Of a DNA stretch of 64,000 nucleotides, positions 63,102 through 64,000 are shown piece after piece. The stretch covers positions 62,001-126,000 of the forward strand of contig JBCDDC010000010.1 in NCBI GenBank assembly GCA_039180675.1, written 5' to 3'. This stretch comes from Thermohalobaculum sp039180675. Lineage in GTDB: Bacteria > Pseudomonadota > Alphaproteobacteria > Rhodobacterales > Rhodobacteraceae. Position 1 is the first letter of the stretch. Each line of letters begins with the position of its first letter. A program made the position numbers and the translations under genes. The notes under the pieces were generated by a model. The model was not told where the DNA came from. It saw nothing but the letters and a program-made list of their open reading frames with translations, and did not search any database.

Positions 63102-63506
63102 CTAGAGCAGGAGAGTGAACCAATAGTAGTGCCATTGGTCCGAGGAGTTGCTGCGGCACTTAAACACTGCCCGTCCGCACCCTAACACCGTGCTCATGCG
63201 CTCACGGACCCTGCTGGCGGTTTCCGGCTTCATCAGACAGATCTGCGCGAGAACGCAGAGGATATCCTGCGTCTCCAAATGATCCACTCGCCGATCGCCA
63301 ACTGCTGGGAAAACGTCAGTCTCAAGCGTTGTGATCCCGTTGGCGGTATGATTTGACTTCTTCCAGGTCGCCTTGCGTTCTTCATAGATTTTCCGCGTGG
63401 CCTGTTCGAGACTTGGCACGATCTCCCGAGCCTTGCGGCGCTCGGCCGGCAGATCACCGCTTGATACAGGCGCACTCGCAAACAACGGTTTGTTGGGGAC
63501 GCCCAA
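63102..63506 (-). pseudogene. Tyrosine-type site-specific recombinase (phage integrase) fragment
   Basis: The translation ATWKKSNHTANGITTLETDV then PAVGDRRVDHLETQDILCVL and RVRERMSTVLGCGRAVF matches the N-terminal core-binding domain of integrases (K-T-W-K-N-x-K-H, ETPDVL, R-R-V-R-Q-R). The reading frame leaves the family after TVLG, and the catalytic domain is absent. The N-terminal 45 residues are also plausible integrase sequence. It marks a former mobile element; no attachment site or tRNA was found next to it. Confidence 0.7.
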
Positions 63507-63790
63507 AGCTAGAAACGGGTCGATCTAGGTTTTAGTAGCTCCAGTGCTCTTAGACCTCCGCAACTTCGTTTTCATCGAGCAATGCTGACCGCCAACATGT
63601 GTTCGGAGCGCTGTCGTGTTCATCACTGGAGAGTTCATAGGGCGTCCGGGCGCTCTTCTCACCTCAGCGGTTTACTGACGATTTCGCACGTAGGTCGGAT
63701 GGGTCGTAGATGTCAGAACCAGCTCAGGAGGCTGGTTGCAAAACATCATAGATCTACAGAGGCAAAGACGGACATGAGCGCTCCGCCCTC

Positions 63791-64000
63791 TTAATTGTCT
63801 TCTGACCCGCCCGTCACGAAGCCCGATATAAGATTGTTGGAGAGAAGGTGCTCTGAGTTTAGGTGGGCCTCGCTTCGTATCGGCTGCATCGACTCTGCGA
63901 TTGCTTGAATATCGGCTTCGAGGTCGGAAAGGGCCTTTTGTGCCTCTTCTATGGTGACAGCCTTGAAGCGGATCAGCGTGCCTGGAAGCGCTCTTCCAAG
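63791..64000 (-). CDS. C-terminal part of an unidentified protein
   Basis: A minus-strand frame open at the right edge ends with TAA at 63791. The 69 visible residues (RFKAVTIEEAQKALSDLEAD, SEAHLNSEHLLSNNLISGFV) are a helical, acidic C-terminus without recognisable motifs. The start lies beyond the window. Confidence 0.5.
   Translation of the reverse strand, partial: LGRALPGTLIRFKAVTIEEAQKALSDLEADIQAIAESMQPIRSEAHLNSEHLLSNNLISGFVTGGSEDN

Noticed and set aside
63000..63790. Attachment site or tRNA near the integrase remnant
   Set aside because: No tRNA cloverleaf and no direct repeat was found in the flanking sequence.

Overview
The window looks like the chromosome of a GC-rich alphaproteobacterium, most likely a member of the Rhodobacterales. 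The evidence is the TRAP transporter set, many ATGA/GTGA gene overlaps, three Zur boxes of the alphaproteobacterial form, and COG0523/DUF1826 zinc genes. This taxonomic call is inference from gene content. No rRNA, tRNA or CRISPR array was seen.

Layout. 1-4135: the end of a Crp/Fnr regulator, then a minus-strand operon for a decaprenylphosphoryl-arabinose-like sugar donor (UbiA/HAD fusion, GtrA, DprE1-like, DprE2-like). 4694-11551: orphan PAS histidine kinase, CapD/WbpM-type nucleotide-sugar enzyme, SDR, GT4 glycosyltransferase and malonyl-CoA synthetase. 11.6-13.6 kb: a graveyard of decayed genes, including a MerR regulator and an amino-acid-type binding protein. 13.9-17.6 kb: a TRAP transporter with a PEP mutase/isocitrate lyase family enzyme.

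17.8-35.1 kb is a zinc-homeostasis region. Three near-identical Zur boxes (17799, 25257, 34005) precede: (i) DsrE-like, COG0523 GTPase, DUF1826, class III alcohol dehydrogenase, small protein, second COG0523; (ii) a flavoprotein with a cysteine-rich tail plus an ACR3/bile-acid-symporter-like protein; (iii) a divergent pair, HisI paralogue and third COG0523. The alcohol dehydrogenase lacks two of its four structural zinc cysteines, HisI lacks one zinc cysteine, and the second COG0523 lacks its CxCC motif. These look like zinc-sparing substitutes. Between them lies a 55-aa metallothionein gene with an SmtB/ArsR regulator and operator, the excess-zinc arm. The same region carries a cobalamin riboswitch followed by a DUF1636 protein and a BtuFCD-like ABC importer, then a secreted cyclase, an iron-type alcohol dehydrogenase and a YihU-like reductase.

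35-38.8 kb: yidD, a SnoaL-like protein that appears to use an ATT start, a second iron-type dehydrogenase and a truncated CcdA-like pseudogene. 38.8-46.1 kb: a catabolic operon (MttB-like methyltransferase, DAO-type flavoprotein, DgcA/TMADH-like flavoenzyme, MmgE/PrpD) with a divergent LysR regulator.

46.3-53.3 kb is a compact ECF sigma regulon. Three GGAAT-N16-CGTT promoters were found: before the sigma/anti-sigma pair, before a divergent S8 serine peptidase with an Asp/Gly-rich N-terminus, and before an operon of lipoprotein, alpha/beta hydrolase, P-loop protein and an ABC protein with degenerate catalytic residues. I recognise no described system with this composition.

53.6-56.5 kb: VOC protein, muconolactone-isomerase-like protein, Tat-exported small subunit and GMC oxidoreductase. 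56.9-62.3 kb: RND efflux pump with a divergent AraC regulator across an AT-rich promoter. 62.4-64.0 kb: a small secreted protein, an integrase remnant and the tail of an unknown gene.
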